Shown here piece by piece: positions 30,338 through 39,034 of a stretch of DNA of 64,000 nucleotides. The translations under genes and the position numbers were made by a program. Below the pieces are notes generated by a model. That model made no database searches. It was not told the DNA's origin and saw only the letters and a program-made list of their open reading frames with translations. The stretch is from Exiguobacterium acetylicum (lineage in GTDB: Bacteria; Bacillota; Bacilli; Exiguobacteriales; Exiguobacteriaceae): NCBI RefSeq assembly GCF_019890935.1, contig NZ_CP082333.1, forward strand, positions 708,001 to 772,000. The letters run 5' to 3'. Each line of letters starts with the position of its first letter. Position 1 is the first letter of the stretch.

Positions 30338-30556
30338 ACATACACCCCTAATTTACCATTTATTTCAACCGTTTTATCATATCATATTCTCGTCTGGTTG
30401 ACAGCTGTATCTTGTCATGCCAAGAGATACTTGCTCTTTTCCATGCTATCACATCCAAGTAGTCGGTTGAGGATAATTTTTATGGGAAATTGTGAGGGAA
30501 ATAACGCTCTTGAGACATAGTAGTAATGTCCTTGTCATGAGGAAAAAAGACCTAAA

Positions 30557-30589
30557 AAAAGCATTCTAGCTAGAGGCTAAAACGCTTTT
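30557..30589 (-). terminator. Terminator after hpr
   Basis: An imperfect hairpin (AAAAGCATTCTAGC / GCTAAAACGCTTTT, two mismatches), followed on the minus strand by seven Ts. Confidence 0.75.
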
Positions 30590-30596
30590 GGTAAGG

Positions 30597-31166
30597 TTAT
30601 GCTTTTTTGATTGAGTCCATGACTGGATCTTGAGGGCGACGATCTGCTTCTTCTGTGATCATCTTTGATGTCTCAGCAAATATGTCCATGAAGCTGTCGC
30701 CATACAAGCGACGTACGATCGCAGAAATGTCCGTTAATTCCGGGAACTTCCCGTACAGTTCCTGAAGAGGAAGTGATGCACGGAAGACACCGTTTTCTTC
30801 AGGGCGGAACGCTTGAATCGTCTCAAGTAAGAGTGATTCGCCCTCTGGTGTCAACTGGACGTAGGTATTTCGTTTATCTGTTTCCTTTTTTGAGAACGTC
30901 AACAGTCCACGGTCTTCTAACTTCTTCGAGAAGTTGAATGCCGTCGAGACGTGCATGACACCATACTTCGCGATCTCTGAAATTGAGGCACCGCCTAGCG
31001 CGTGCGAAATCCACAAGATATGATGTTCATTGATGTTCAGATCAAAAGGCTTGATCCAATTTTGCCAATCTTTTTCTACCGTTTTCCATAGTGCTTTGCT
31101 TAACTGGACAATCTTGTGGCTATACAACAAAGCCTCTTGTCCAGGATATAACTTTTCGTGTTCCAT
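30597..31166 (-). CDS. hpr: MarR-type transition-state regulator Hpr (ScoC)
   Basis: DNA-binding repressor that in B. subtilis restrains extracellular protease and sporulation genes. The 189 residues hold a winged helix of the MarR type (about 40-120): [20 protein letters not shown] then [20 protein letters not shown]. The N-terminal [20 protein letters not shown] and the long helical C-terminus follow Hpr rather than generic MarR. Ribosome binding site GAAAGGATGAGTCAGAT. Neighbours prsA, yhaH and hit are those found around hpr in Bacillus. Exiguobacterium-type bacteria do not sporulate, so the regulon must differ; that is inference. Confidence 0.9.
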   Translation of the reverse strand: MEHEKLYPGQEALLYSHKIVQLSKALWKTVEKDWQNWIKPFDLNINEHHILWISHALGGASISEIAKYGVMHVSTAFNFSKKLEDRGLLTFSKKETDKRNTYVQLTPEGESLLLETIQAFRPEENGVFRASLPLQELYGKFPELTDISAIVRRLYGDSFMDIFAETSKMITEEADRRPQDPVMDSIKKA

Positions 31167-31249
31167 ATCTGACTCATCCTTTCGAAAGGTGACAATGGCT
31201 CAAACGCGCAAAATGCAAACTATACAAAAACAAATCGAAGCAACGGATC

Positions 31250-31591
31250 TTACTTTTGTGGAGAAAGCTGGTCTGCTTCCTGTTTCGCTTCATCAGCGAG
31301 AGACTGGATCTTCGTGAGCGATGCTTGGACTTCCGTTTGGTATTCCGAGACGCTCTGCATGACTTCTTCTTTGAAGTGCATACCAGACGCTTTTGCTGTC
31401 TCTACTAAGTTCTTGCCCTCCTGGGTCAAATCCTGCACATTCGTTACGATTGTAGAATAAGAATTTCGACGTTGATGACCGTTCGAAGAGTCGCTTTTCG
31501 TACCTTGGCGAAGCGCCTTCAGACCGTAAAAAGTCACAAGTGTTAGCGTAGCACCAAAAGCGACCCAGTTACGGGCGGGACGCTTCGACAT
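31250..31591 (-). CDS. yhaH: YtxH-domain protein, YhaH-like
   Basis: A 113-residue membrane-anchored protein. One hydrophobic segment (about 8-26) is followed by a linker and a long amphipathic helix (SVSEYQTEVQASLTKIQSLA) typical of YtxH-type general stress proteins. Located upstream of hpr on the same strand, where B. subtilis has yhaH, which supports the name. AAAAAGGAGGTTCAAT precedes the ATG. Function unknown. Confidence 0.75.
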   Translation of the reverse strand: MSKRPARNWVAFGATLTLVTFYGLKALRQGTKSDSSNGHQRRNSYSTIVTNVQDLTQEGKNLVETAKASGMHFKEEVMQSVSEYQTEVQASLTKIQSLADEAKQEADQLSPQK

Positions 31592-31705
31592 ATTGAACCT
31601 CCTTTTTAATATTAAAATATTTGTTTCATATTATTTTACCGAAAATCGAATGAAAGAAACCTATTTCGGCAATATTTTTCTAAGAATAGAAGAAAAAGAA
31701 CAAAC

Positions 31706-32131
31706 TTAGATGCGAGAAGCGATCGAGTTAGCGAGTTCAGCCAATTCCTCTGCCGTGTAATCGTCATTATGAACTTCCCATTTCGCGCCGAAACCGTCTT
31801 GTTTATCGTGACGCGGAATGAGGTGCAGGTGGAAGTGGGAGACCGATTGACCCGCTACCTTTCCTGTATTCGATAAGAGATTCATGCCAGCTGCTTCTGT
31901 CTCTTGTTGAAGCGCACGACTGATTTGCGGGATCGTCGCAAATACGTCTTGTGCTTGTTCAGGAGAAAGATCATACAAATTATCAGCATGTTGTTTTGGG
32001 ATGACGAGCGTATGTCCTTTCGTCACTTGTGACAGGTCAAGGAAAGCGAGAACTTGTTCGTTCTCGAATACGATATGACCAGGGACTTCTTTGCGAGCAA
32101 TTTTACAGAAGATACATGATTCTTTTTGCAT
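31706..32131 (-). CDS. hit: HIT-family hydrolase (Hit)
   Basis: Histidine-triad nucleotide hydrolase or transferase of the Hint branch, acting on AMP-linked substrates. The 141 residues contain the triad HFHLHLIPRH (His99, His101, His103), and a CxxC pair near the N-terminus (CIFC, 6-9) that with downstream histidines often binds zinc in this branch. GGGAGTG lies 7 bases before the ATG. In B. subtilis hit lies beside ecsA; here one extra gene on the other strand and two small genes lie between. Confidence 0.93.
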   Translation of the reverse strand: MQKESCIFCKIARKEVPGHIVFENEQVLAFLDLSQVTKGHTLVIPKQHADNLYDLSPEQAQDVFATIPQISRALQQETEAAGMNLLSNTGKVAGQSVSHFHLHLIPRHDKQDGFGAKWEVHNDDYTAEELAELANSIASRI

Positions 32132-32194
32132 GGAACGTTCACTCCCTTGGGTAAGATAATATTAGTATACGGAAAGTTTCCGACTTCCGCACGA

Positions 32195-32222
32195 TTGACA
32201 GTCAAATTGAACCCGATACACT
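32195..32222 (+). promoter_or_regulatory. SigA-like promoter for the gene at 32260
   Basis: TTGACA (32195-32200), 16 bases, TACACT (32217-32222). A transcript would start about 30 bases before the start codon. Confidence 0.6.
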
Positions 32223-32259
32223 TAGAAACATACAGCTACTGAAGAAAGGAGCGAATTGC

Positions 32260-33312
32260 ATGGCATCACGAGTAGCCTCGACGGCACAAAAAAAACGAAA
32301 ACGGCGTCTACTCGTCGGTAGCGTCATCGTCGTCGGTCTTTTCTTATTATTTGCCTTTTGGTTTGGGCGTAACATGCAAGAAGCCTCGAGAATGGAAAAA
32401 ACAGATGAGCGTCTTGCTACCTTATTAAAGGAAAAGGATCAGCGTGGATTTCAACAACTCGTCACGATGAACGGTAAGTCACTACCGATGAGTGAGGCGA
32501 CGCGACTCGTTAATTGGTTGACAGCTGACTCAGAGCGGACGGACCGGGTCATCGCACAAGTCAAACAGGATCAAGACGCAGGGAAGCAAGTGAAGACACA
32601 TCTGTTTTCGTTACAAGAAGAGGATGGATGGCTTTGGTATGACCGGTACTCTCTCGATGTGAACCCTCAACGGTTAACCGTTTCGAGTGATCTACCGGGA
32701 ACAAAGGTTTCACTAGATGGAGAAGAAGTCGGGACAATCGATCAGAAATCCCTTGAAGTCAAGCGATCTCCTGGAGAGTACGATGTTCAAGTAAGTGCGG
32801 AACAATCAGGACAGACCGTCCAGGAATCAAAGACGGTACAATTCGGAGATGAACCGAACGCGACAGTCGACTTTAAATTGGCTGATCGGTTCAATACGAC
32901 CGTTTCGAACGAATATGCAGTCGATATCAAAACGTTACTTGAGACGGAAGTGAAAGCCCGAACTGGAAAAAGTATCGATACGATGACGGGCTATCTTGGA
33001 CGTTCGCGTGATTCGTTCGAGAATACGTTCGGCACGCCTGATTCGACTGTTGCTAACCGAGCACGATACGATGGATATGAAGTGACCTATCAGTCGGGTC
33101 AGGTGCAAGAATTGTTGATCCGATTGAATAAGACTCCGGATGAACTGGAAGCCATCGCTGGAAAACCAGAACGAAAGAAGCGCGAGCAAGTCGGTACCGT
33201 TTGGGAATATCCGTCTAGTTTTCTCGAAGGTGTGTTCGAATGGTTGAACTTACGAGCAGAAAAACGAGTCGTCGAGCGAGAAGACAGCATGTGGTTACAA
33301 TTAAAAGACTAA
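32260..33312 (+). CDS. Single-pass membrane protein with PEGA/TcaA-like region
   Basis: I do not recognise a specific family. The 350 residues begin with a basic cytoplasmic stretch (KKRKRR, 12-17) and one membrane segment (18-36), so most of the protein is probably outside. Residues 40-110 resemble the second domain of TcaA/YvbJ-type proteins (LLKEKDQRGFQQLVTMNGKS). Residues 140-200 read as a PEGA-like beta domain (LPGTKVSLDGEEVGTIDQKS). The C-terminal part may be an SmpA-like small domain (YLGRSRDSFENTFGTPDSTV). This layout suggests a cell-envelope role. GAAAGGAGCGAATTGC precedes the ATG. Terminated by a strong hairpin. Confidence 0.7.
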   Translation: MASRVASTAQKKRKRRLLVGSVIVVGLFLLFAFWFGRNMQEASRMEKTDERLATLLKEKDQRGFQQLVTMNGKSLPMSEATRLVNWLTADSERTDRVIAQVKQDQDAGKQVKTHLFSLQEEDGWLWYDRYSLDVNPQRLTVSSDLPGTKVSLDGEEVGTIDQKSLEVKRSPGEYDVQVSAEQSGQTVQESKTVQFGDEPNATVDFKLADRFNTTVSNEYAVDIKTLLETEVKARTGKSIDTMTGYLGRSRDSFENTFGTPDSTVANRARYDGYEVTYQSGQVQELLIRLNKTPDELEAIAGKPERKKREQVGTVWEYPSSFLEGVFEWLNLRAEKRVVEREDSMWLQLKD

Positions 33313-33345
33313 AAAAATCCTCGGACAGAACGTCCGAGGATTTTT
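33313..33345. terminator. Bidirectional terminator at 33313
   Basis: AAAAATCCTCGGAC / GTCCGAGGATTTTT, a 14-bp perfect stem with a 5-base loop between converging genes. Confidence 0.92.
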
Positions 33346-33347
33346 GG

Positions 33348-33599
33348 TTATCGTTTATTCACCGCACGGAGAATGAACGATACGATAAGGATAAGAATGA
33401 TAGCTCCGAGTAAAGCAGGAACGATTGCGAATCCGGCAACGATTGGACCCCAATCTCCAAATAATGCTTGACCGATGATTGCACCTACGAAACCAGCGAT
33501 GATGTTACCGATGATACCGCCTGGAACATCTTTACCTAAAATCAAGCTTGCTAACCAACCAATAATACCGCCGACGATTAACGCCCATAAGAATCCCAT
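33348..33599 (-). CDS. GlsB/YeaQ/YmgE-family stress membrane protein, copy 1
   Basis: An 83-residue protein of three hydrophobic segments (about 2-22, 30-50, 55-79) with the family core GKDVPGGIIGNIIAGFVGA. Members are general stress proteins of unknown mechanism. It is a close tandem paralogue of the gene at 33633, from which it is separated by 33 bases, and the two are probably co-transcribed. AAAGGAGTGTTTTAA precedes the ATG. Confidence 0.85.
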   Translation of the reverse strand: MGFLWALIVGGIIGWLASLILGKDVPGGIIGNIIAGFVGAIIGQALFGDWGPIVAGFAIVPALLGAIILILIVSFILRAVNKR

Positions 33600-33632
33600 T
33601 TAAAACACTCCTTTTCAATTTAAAATTTATGA

Positions 33633-33881
33633 TTACTTGCGTACTGCCCGGAGAATAAGTGAAACGATGAAGATCAAGATGACTGCTCCGAGAATAGCCG
33701 GAATGACTGCGAAACCAGCGATTTTTGGTCCCATTGAACCAAAGATGGCTTGACCGATCATCGAACCGATGAAACCAGCGATAATGTTACCGATGATGCC
33801 ACCCGGTACGTCTTTCCCGATAATTAAACTTGCGATCCAACCGATGAGACCACCAATGATGAGTGCCCATAAGAAACCCAT
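33633..33881 (-). CDS. GlsB/YeaQ/YmgE-family stress membrane protein, copy 2
   Basis: An 82-residue paralogue of the preceding gene, differing mostly by conservative changes (GKDVPGGIIGNIIAGFIGS). Same three hydrophobic segments. GAGGAGATGTTTAAAA precedes the ATG. It is first in the two-gene unit and has a SigB-like promoter 30-55 bases upstream. A recent tandem duplication is the simplest reading. Confidence 0.85.
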   Translation of the reverse strand: MGFLWALIIGGLIGWIASLIIGKDVPGGIIGNIIAGFIGSMIGQAIFGSMGPKIAGFAVIPAILGAVILIFIVSLILRAVRK

Positions 33882-33909
33882 TTTTAAACATCTCCTCTAC
33901 ATATTAGTT

Positions 33910-33935
33910 TTACCTGTTTTCAGGCAGTTATAAAC
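33910..33935 (-). promoter_or_regulatory. SigB-like promoter of the YeaQ pair
   Basis: On the minus strand, GTTTAT (33935-33930), 14 bases, AGGTAA (33915-33910), close to the general-stress consensus GTTTaa-N12-14-GGGWAW with one mismatch in the -10. It lies about 30 bases above the first start codon. The fit with a stress-protein family raises confidence. Confidence 0.5.
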
Positions 33936-34173
33936 ACGTGCGAAAATGAAAAAATCTGAAATCGTTCATTCTTTAAATGACTAGACGATTAGACCACTTG
34001 ATAGAGAATAAATGGACGATTCATTGATTTCACTTTCAATTTACATGTAAATCGTTTTCATATATTGATGTAACGATTACACTTAGAGTAATTGCCGAAA
34101 AAACAAGTATTAAAACATTATATTTTAAAAAACTAGGCGTTAAGCTAGAAAAACGAAGCAAATCTACTTTACG
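33936..34173. other. AT-rich intergenic region before ecsA
   Basis: The whole gap between the YeaQ pair and ecsA is 316 bases (33882-34197). Apart from the SigB-like promoter and the ecsA ribosome binding site it holds AT-rich sequence with no reading frame, no terminator and no housekeeping promoter of standard spacing that I could pick out. The ecsA promoter should lie here. Confidence 0.5.
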
Positions 34174-34197
34174 ATGAGCCTAAAGGGAGTGGCGAAC

Positions 34198-34932
34198 ATG
34201 TTATTGGATATCAAAAGTTTATCAGGAGGATATGGATCGAAAACCGTTCTGCATGACATTAATATTGAAGTCGATCAAGGTGAACTCGTTGGTTTAATTG
34301 GGTTAAACGGTGCGGGGAAATCGACGACGATCAAGCATATCCTTGGTCTTTTACCGGTCAAGACGGGATCAGTTCGAATCAATGGATTGGATTTAACGAC
34401 GAACGAAACCGAGTATCGTCGTCAAGTCGCATATATTCCGGAACAGCCGATGTTATATGAACAACTGACGTTGCGGGAGCATCTTCGTTTGATGGCGCAA
34501 GGATATGACGTCGAAGAAACAATCGCGACAGAACGCGCGCAACATTACGCTGAACGACTTCGAATGACGAAGCAACTCGAATGGTTTCCAAGTGTCTTCT
34601 CAAAAGGGATGAAGCAAAAAGCGATGATTTTATGTGCACTCGTCACAGGGAGTGAATTGTTGATCGTCGATGAACCGTTCGTTGGACTTGACCCTTTAGC
34701 GATTCGCGAGTTACTTCAGATTTTTAGTGAACTGAAACAGGATGGAAAAGGGATCTTAATGTCAACACATATCCTTGAGACAGCCGAGCGTCACTGTAAT
34801 CGATTCGTGCTCTTACATGAGGGGCACATTGCAGCAGAAGGAACGACAGCTGCTTTACGAGCGCGATATGGACTTCAAGATGGAACGCTGGATGATCTGT
34901 ACGTTGCCGCAATCGAGGAGGCGGAACGATGA
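34198..34932 (+). CDS. ecsA: ABC transporter ATP-binding protein EcsA
   Basis: ATPase of the Ecs exporter, which in B. subtilis affects secretion, competence and intramembrane proteolysis. The 244 residues carry Walker A GLNGAGKST near residue 38, the signature region VFSKGMKQKAMILCALV, where SKGMKQ replaces the usual LSGGQ as in EcsA relatives, and Walker B LLIVDEPFVGLDP. ATG 34198 (MLLDIKSLSGG) is preferred because AAAGGGAG lies 8 bases upstream; an in-frame ATG at 34174 has no such site. The stop overlaps ecsB (ATGA). Confidence 0.9.
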   Translation: MLLDIKSLSGGYGSKTVLHDINIEVDQGELVGLIGLNGAGKSTTIKHILGLLPVKTGSVRINGLDLTTNETEYRRQVAYIPEQPMLYEQLTLREHLRLMAQGYDVEETIATERAQHYAERLRMTKQLEWFPSVFSKGMKQKAMILCALVTGSELLIVDEPFVGLDPLAIRELLQIFSELKQDGKGILMSTHILETAERHCNRFVLLHEGHIAAEGTTAALRARYGLQDGTLDDLYVAAIEEAER

Positions 34933-36065
34933 ACAGCCAGTCCTTATGGAAGGAACGATACCAGGCGGCGATGACGGAAACAGTGAAATATACACGATAT
35001 ATGGCGAATGGTGGACTGTTATTCACCGTTTACTTCGTTATTTTGTACGGTTTAGTCGTCTACGGTCGTTTCCTCGACCAACTCGATCCATCGTTTCCTG
35101 GTCGATTCGTCATGGCAGCCTTATTTCTGATTTTACCGCTCTACCGAACAAGTCGGACGTTTCTCGTCGAAGCGGATCAAGTGTTTCTGTTACCGGTATT
35201 AGCGAAGTTATCAGGGTTTATGCAACAAGTCCGAGCGTATAATGCGATCTTTGGTATCATTCGTGCGGTGCTTCCGTTTCTAGCAGTCGTTGTCCTCTAT
35301 GTTCGAACGGAGCAGACGACACCACTTGAACTTGTTTTACTTGGAGCAGCACTTGCTTTGTTCGGAGCGGCTGCGAATTTATCAAAGCTTGAAGGGATCG
35401 CACATCGGACGGTGTTACTGTATGCGTTCGGAGCGGCGCTACTCGTCATCATCGATATGGCGTGGATGGCAATCGTCGTCGCACTTCTCTTAATGGTCGT
35501 ACTCCATTTGAAGCGTCAGGACCATCTTCCTCTACGCGAATGGATTGCACTTGAGCAGGAATCGCGCGATCGTTTTTACCGACTAGCAAATTGGTTCGTC
35601 GATGTACCTCATTTGACAGCAACGTATAAACGCCGTCGTCTCTTAAGTAACATGGTCGAGCGGATTCCACATCGAGCGCAAACGACATTCGATTACCTGT
35701 ATGTCAAACAGTTCATCCGGAGTGGGGACGGCATCGGATTGATTGTTCGTTTGACATTGATTGGGGTCGTATTCATGTGGTTGGCAAACGGTAACGAGTT
35801 GTTCGTTGCGCTTGCAATCCCTGCGTTTGCAGGATTGACAAGCTTTCAACTAGCACCGTTTACGAAGGCAGTAGACCAACACCTATTGACTCGTCTATTA
35901 CCGTTTGGAAATGCTGTACAGGCGAAACGGAAAATCATCCGCTTCGCAGCAATCAGTCAATGCATCGTTTTGACGCTACTTGGATTCTTTTTAAGCGGAT
36001 CCATCTATGTCGTTGGTGGGGCAGCCTTGGCGCTTGTGATTGGTGAATACTACGCTCGAAAATAA
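34929..36065 (+). CDS. ecsB: ABC transporter permease EcsB
   Basis: Membrane component of the Ecs transporter. The 378 residues show about eight to ten hydrophobic segments grouped at 25-70, 95-120, 128-190 and 275-375, with a basic cytoplasmic loop between. The N-terminal LWKERYQAAMTETVKYTRYM fits EcsB. Its start overlaps the ecsA stop by four bases. B. subtilis has ecsC next; here the operon ends at a terminator and ecsC is missing from the window. Confidence 0.87.
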   Translation: MNSQSLWKERYQAAMTETVKYTRYMANGGLLFTVYFVILYGLVVYGRFLDQLDPSFPGRFVMAALFLILPLYRTSRTFLVEADQVFLLPVLAKLSGFMQQVRAYNAIFGIIRAVLPFLAVVVLYVRTEQTTPLELVLLGAALALFGAAANLSKLEGIAHRTVLLYAFGAALLVIIDMAWMAIVVALLLMVVLHLKRQDHLPLREWIALEQESRDRFYRLANWFVDVPHLTATYKRRRLLSNMVERIPHRAQTTFDYLYVKQFIRSGDGIGLIVRLTLIGVVFMWLANGNELFVALAIPAFAGLTSFQLAPFTKAVDQHLLTRLLPFGNAVQAKRKIIRFAAISQCIVLTLLGFFLSGSIYVVGGAALALVIGEYYARK

Positions 36066-36073
36066 TAAACAAG

Positions 36074-36111
36074 AAAGAGCCTACGCGATGAATCCATCGT
36101 GTAGGCTCTTG
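36074..36111. terminator. Bidirectional terminator between ecsB and amt
   Basis: AAGAGCCTACGCGATG / CATCGTGTAGGCTCTT hairpin with a 4-base loop and one G-T pair, between convergent genes. Confidence 0.85.
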
Positions 36112-36125
36112 TTCTTTACTAATTG

Positions 36126-37424
36126 TTAATTGACGCGTTCGTTTGAGAGGTCTTCTTCTTCGACCATACGTAATTCTTTGCTGACAGGAGCAGGGAGATC
36201 GTAAGAAGATTGACCATGTTCCGCAACGTCCAGTCCACGGAGTTCATCTTCGCGTGTGATCCGAAGACCAATCGTAAGATCGAGAACTTTTAAGAATGCG
36301 TAACTCAAGACGCTGACGATGACGACGGCAAAGACGACGCCAAGTGCTTGAACACCGAGTTGCGTAAAACCGCCACCATAGAAGAGACCAGCTTGTCCGA
36401 TCCCTGTGATTTCAACGAGTCGTGGTGAAGCGAAGAATCCAGTTGCGAGTGTGCCCCAGATACCAGCGACGCCATGAACGGAGAAGGCACATAATGGATC
36501 ATCGACACGGCTTGCGAGAAGAATGCTCGTTCCATATGTGATCACACCAGCGAGGAAGCCAATGACGACGGCTGCCCACGGTTCAACGAAGGCACAGGCT
36601 GCTGTGATGGCGACAAGTGCAGCTAATACGCCGTTGATGATCGAAGGGATATCTGCGACACGACGGTGCCAGAATGAGATGGCAAGAGCACCGAGGGCAC
36701 CTGCTGCAGTCGCAAGTAACGTCGTCAAGGCAACGTAACTAAAGAACCCATCGGCAATCGTTAGTGTCGAACCAGCGTTGAAGCCGAACCAACATAACCA
36801 GAGGATGAAGGCACCAACGACAGAATAGATGACGTTATGTCCGAGTAACGGTGTTTTTTCAGCACCGATTCGTTTCTTAAGCAGTAAAGCAGCAACGAGT
36901 GCAGCGATCCCACCTTGTAAGTGAACGACCGTTGATCCAGCGAAGTCTTGCATCCCGAGCGAACCAAGGAATCCACCTGCCCAAACGGAACGTGCGATGA
37001 TCGGATAGATGATGGCAACGAAAAACGTTCCGAACAACAGGTAGACGGATAATTTAGCACGTTCTGCGAATCCGCCCCAAGCGATCGCGAGGGAGACAGC
37101 GACGAATGAGAGTTGGAAGAGGAACTTCACATCAATCGTGATGTTCGACCAATCAAGACTGCTGAACCCTCCTTGTAAGAAGAATCCTTCCGTTCCGATG
37201 ATGGAGTTGCCATCACCGAACGTCAATCCGAATCCGATGGCCCAAAAGGCGAGAGCGGCAACCGAGAAGCTGATGATTTGTTTGACAGCGACGTGCCCCG
37301 CGTTCTTCGCTCGTAACATCCCTGTTTCTAGAAGTAAGAATCCGATTTGCATCGTAAAGACGAGCAGTGCTGCGAATAAGACATAAAACGTATCGACTGA
37401 GATAGCGAGTTGTTCCAGTTTCAT
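36126..37424 (-). CDS. amt: Ammonium transporter (Amt family)
   Basis: Ammonium channel of the inner membrane. The 432 residues have the eleven-helix Amt layout with the signature [20 protein letters not shown] and the pore-histidine segment [22 protein letters not shown]-terminal cytoplasmic tail of about 45 residues ([19 protein letters not shown]) matches the regulatory tail of Amt proteins bound by PII. No glnK/PII gene is adjacent, unlike the nrgAB pair of Bacillus. ATG 37424 follows AAAGGAGGAACGACA. Divergent from tnrA, with a perfect TnrA box between. Confidence 0.94.
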   Translation of the reverse strand: MKLEQLAISVDTFYVLFAALLVFTMQIGFLLLETGMLRAKNAGHVAVKQIISFSVAALAFWAIGFGLTFGDGNSIIGTEGFFLQGGFSSLDWSNITIDVKFLFQLSFVAVSLAIAWGGFAERAKLSVYLLFGTFFVAIIYPIIARSVWAGGFLGSLGMQDFAGSTVVHLQGGIAALVAALLLKKRIGAEKTPLLGHNVIYSVVGAFILWLCWFGFNAGSTLTIADGFFSYVALTTLLATAAGALGALAISFWHRRVADIPSIINGVLAALVAITAACAFVEPWAAVVIGFLAGVITYGTSILLASRVDDPLCAFSVHGVAGIWGTLATGFFASPRLVEITGIGQAGLFYGGGFTQLGVQALGVVFAVVIVSVLSYAFLKVLDLTIGLRITREDELRGLDVAEHGQSSYDLPAPVSKELRMVEEEDLSNERVN

Positions 37425-37495
37425 TGTCGTTCCTCCTTTATCCATTTAAAGTATGTGTTTACTTTAGACGGAAATACTTTCAAAGAAACGTGTTG

Positions 37496-37512
37496 TGTCA
37501 GAAAATCTGACA
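37496..37512. promoter_or_regulatory. TnrA/GlnR box between amt and tnrA
   Basis: TGTCAGAAAATCTGACA fits TGTNAN7TNACA exactly and is an uninterrupted inverted repeat of TGTCAG. It lies 72 bases above the amt start and 30 bases above the tnrA start. In Bacillus such boxes mediate activation of ammonium transport and autoregulation under nitrogen limitation. Confidence 0.88.
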
Positions 37513-37541
37513 TGGTATTTTTGTGGAAAGGAGTGACGAAG

Positions 37542-37844
37542 ATGAACTACCGTGAAAAAAAGGTGATGTCGATCGGAATCGTCTGTGAATTGACCGGATT
37601 GTCAGAACGTCAGATTCGTTACTATGAAGAACGGAAGTTGATCTTTCCAGAACGGACAAATGGAAAGACACGAAAATATTCGTTTACGGATGTCGAGCGA
37701 CTCGTCGAAGTCGCGGAAAAAATCGAGGATGGCTGGCGCACGCACGAAATTCGAGAAAAAGAACGCAAGGTAACGGAACAGCAACGTTCTGACTTGATTC
37801 GTGGTCAGTTGAATGCTGCATTCGGTCTTTACAAGAAACAGTGA
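37542..37844 (+). CDS. tnrA: MerR-family nitrogen regulator TnrA
   Basis: DNA-binding regulator that in Bacillus responds to feedback-inhibited glutamine synthetase. The 100 residues hold a MerR winged helix ([20 protein letters not shown], then [20 protein letters not shown]) and end in [13 protein letters not shown], which resembles the C-terminal glutamine-synthetase-binding peptide of TnrA. This tail and the lack of a nearby glnA favour TnrA over GlnR. GGAAAGGAGTGACGAAG precedes ATG 37542. The divergent ammonium transporter and the box between them support the assignment. Confidence 0.88.
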   Translation: MNYREKKVMSIGIVCELTGLSERQIRYYEERKLIFPERTNGKTRKYSFTDVERLVEVAEKIEDGWRTHEIREKERKVTEQQRSDLIRGQLNAAFGLYKKQ

Positions 37845-37890
37845 ACATTTCATGAACTGGTAACAGAACTGTCATTTTGTAAACGATTTA

Positions 37891-37921
37891 TTGGCACAGA
37901 CTTCTTAATTTCAGATATAAT
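37891..37921 (+). promoter_or_regulatory. Possible SigA promoter of hemEHY
   Basis: TTGGCA (37891-37896), 19 bases, TATAAT (37916-37921). Both boxes are good but the spacer is two bases longer than ideal. Confidence 0.45.
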
Positions 37922-37987
37922 GTTTCTGTGTTCACAAACTTATCGTACGTTTTTTTGGGGCGTTAGAACGAGTATAAAGGGGTAGTT

Positions 37988-39034
37988 ATGATGAAGAAAT
38001 TCAATGATACGTTTTTGCGGGCGATCCGTGGCGAGCAGATTGATCACGTTCCCGTCTGGTACATGCGACAAGCAGGTCGTTATCAAGCGGAATATCGTGA
38101 AATCAAGAAGACGCGGACGCTTTTCGAGATCACACATGACTCGGAACTAGGCGCATATGTGACAGAACTACCTGTAAAACAATTAGGGGTCGATGCAGCG
38201 ATTCTGTATAAAGACATCATGACGCCACTTCCATCAATGGGCGTTGACGTCGAAATCAAGAGTGGTATCGGTCCAGTCATCGCGAACCCGATTCGCACGA
38301 TGGCAGATGTCGAAGCATTACAACCATTCAACCGTGAAGATATTCCATATATCTATGAAACGATTCGTTTGTTACGGGAACGACTCGAAGTACCGTTGAT
38401 TGGTTTTTCCGGGGCACCATTCACGCTTGCGAGCTACATGATTGAAGGTGGTCCTTCGAAGGGATACCATAAAACGAAAGCATTGATGTATGGACAACCT
38501 GAGGTATGGCATGCCTTAATGGAGAAACTAGGTGACATGGTCATCGATTACATCAAATCACAAGTGGATGCAGGAATCCAAGCGTTCCAAATCTTTGATT
38601 CATGGGTCGGAACGACAAGCCGGAAAGATTATGTCCGTTACATCAAGCCAACGATGGAACGCATTTTCACGGAATTAAAAGATACAGGCGTGCCGATGAT
38701 CATGTTCGGTGTAGGAGCGAGTCACTTGGCAGAAGAATGGCACAGTTTACCGTTAGACGTCGTCGGACTTGATTGGCGTTTGTCGATTGACGAAGCGCGT
38801 GAGCGTGGACTGACGAAACCTGTCCAAGGAAACCTCGACCCGTCTTATCTGTTAGCGCCGTGGGATATCCTTGAAGCAAAAACGAAGGAAATTCTCGACA
38901 TGGGAATGAAGCAACCAGGCTTCATCTTTAACCTCGGTCACGGCATCTTCCCGGAAGTCGATCCAGAAGTATTGAAACGTTTGACTGCATTTATCCATGA
39001 TTATTCGAAAGAAAAAATGGAGGTAGGAAAATGA
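37988..39034 (+). CDS. hemE: Uroporphyrinogen decarboxylase
   Basis: Converts uroporphyrinogen III to coproporphyrinogen III in haem synthesis. The 348 residues form the HemE TIM barrel, with [16 protein letters not shown] near residue 21 holding the conserved arginines, and [20 protein letters not shown] near 140. AAAGGGG lies 5 bases before ATG 37988 and 8 before ATG 37991, so the second methionine may be the real start. The stop overlaps hemH by four bases (ATGA). Confidence 0.95.
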   Translation: MMKKFNDTFLRAIRGEQIDHVPVWYMRQAGRYQAEYREIKKTRTLFEITHDSELGAYVTELPVKQLGVDAAILYKDIMTPLPSMGVDVEIKSGIGPVIANPIRTMADVEALQPFNREDIPYIYETIRLLRERLEVPLIGFSGAPFTLASYMIEGGPSKGYHKTKALMYGQPEVWHALMEKLGDMVIDYIKSQVDAGIQAFQIFDSWVGTTSRKDYVRYIKPTMERIFTELKDTGVPMIMFGVGASHLAEEWHSLPLDVVGLDWRLSIDEARERGLTKPVQGNLDPSYLLAPWDILEAKTKEILDMGMKQPGFIFNLGHGIFPEVDPEVLKRLTAFIHDYSKEKMEVGK

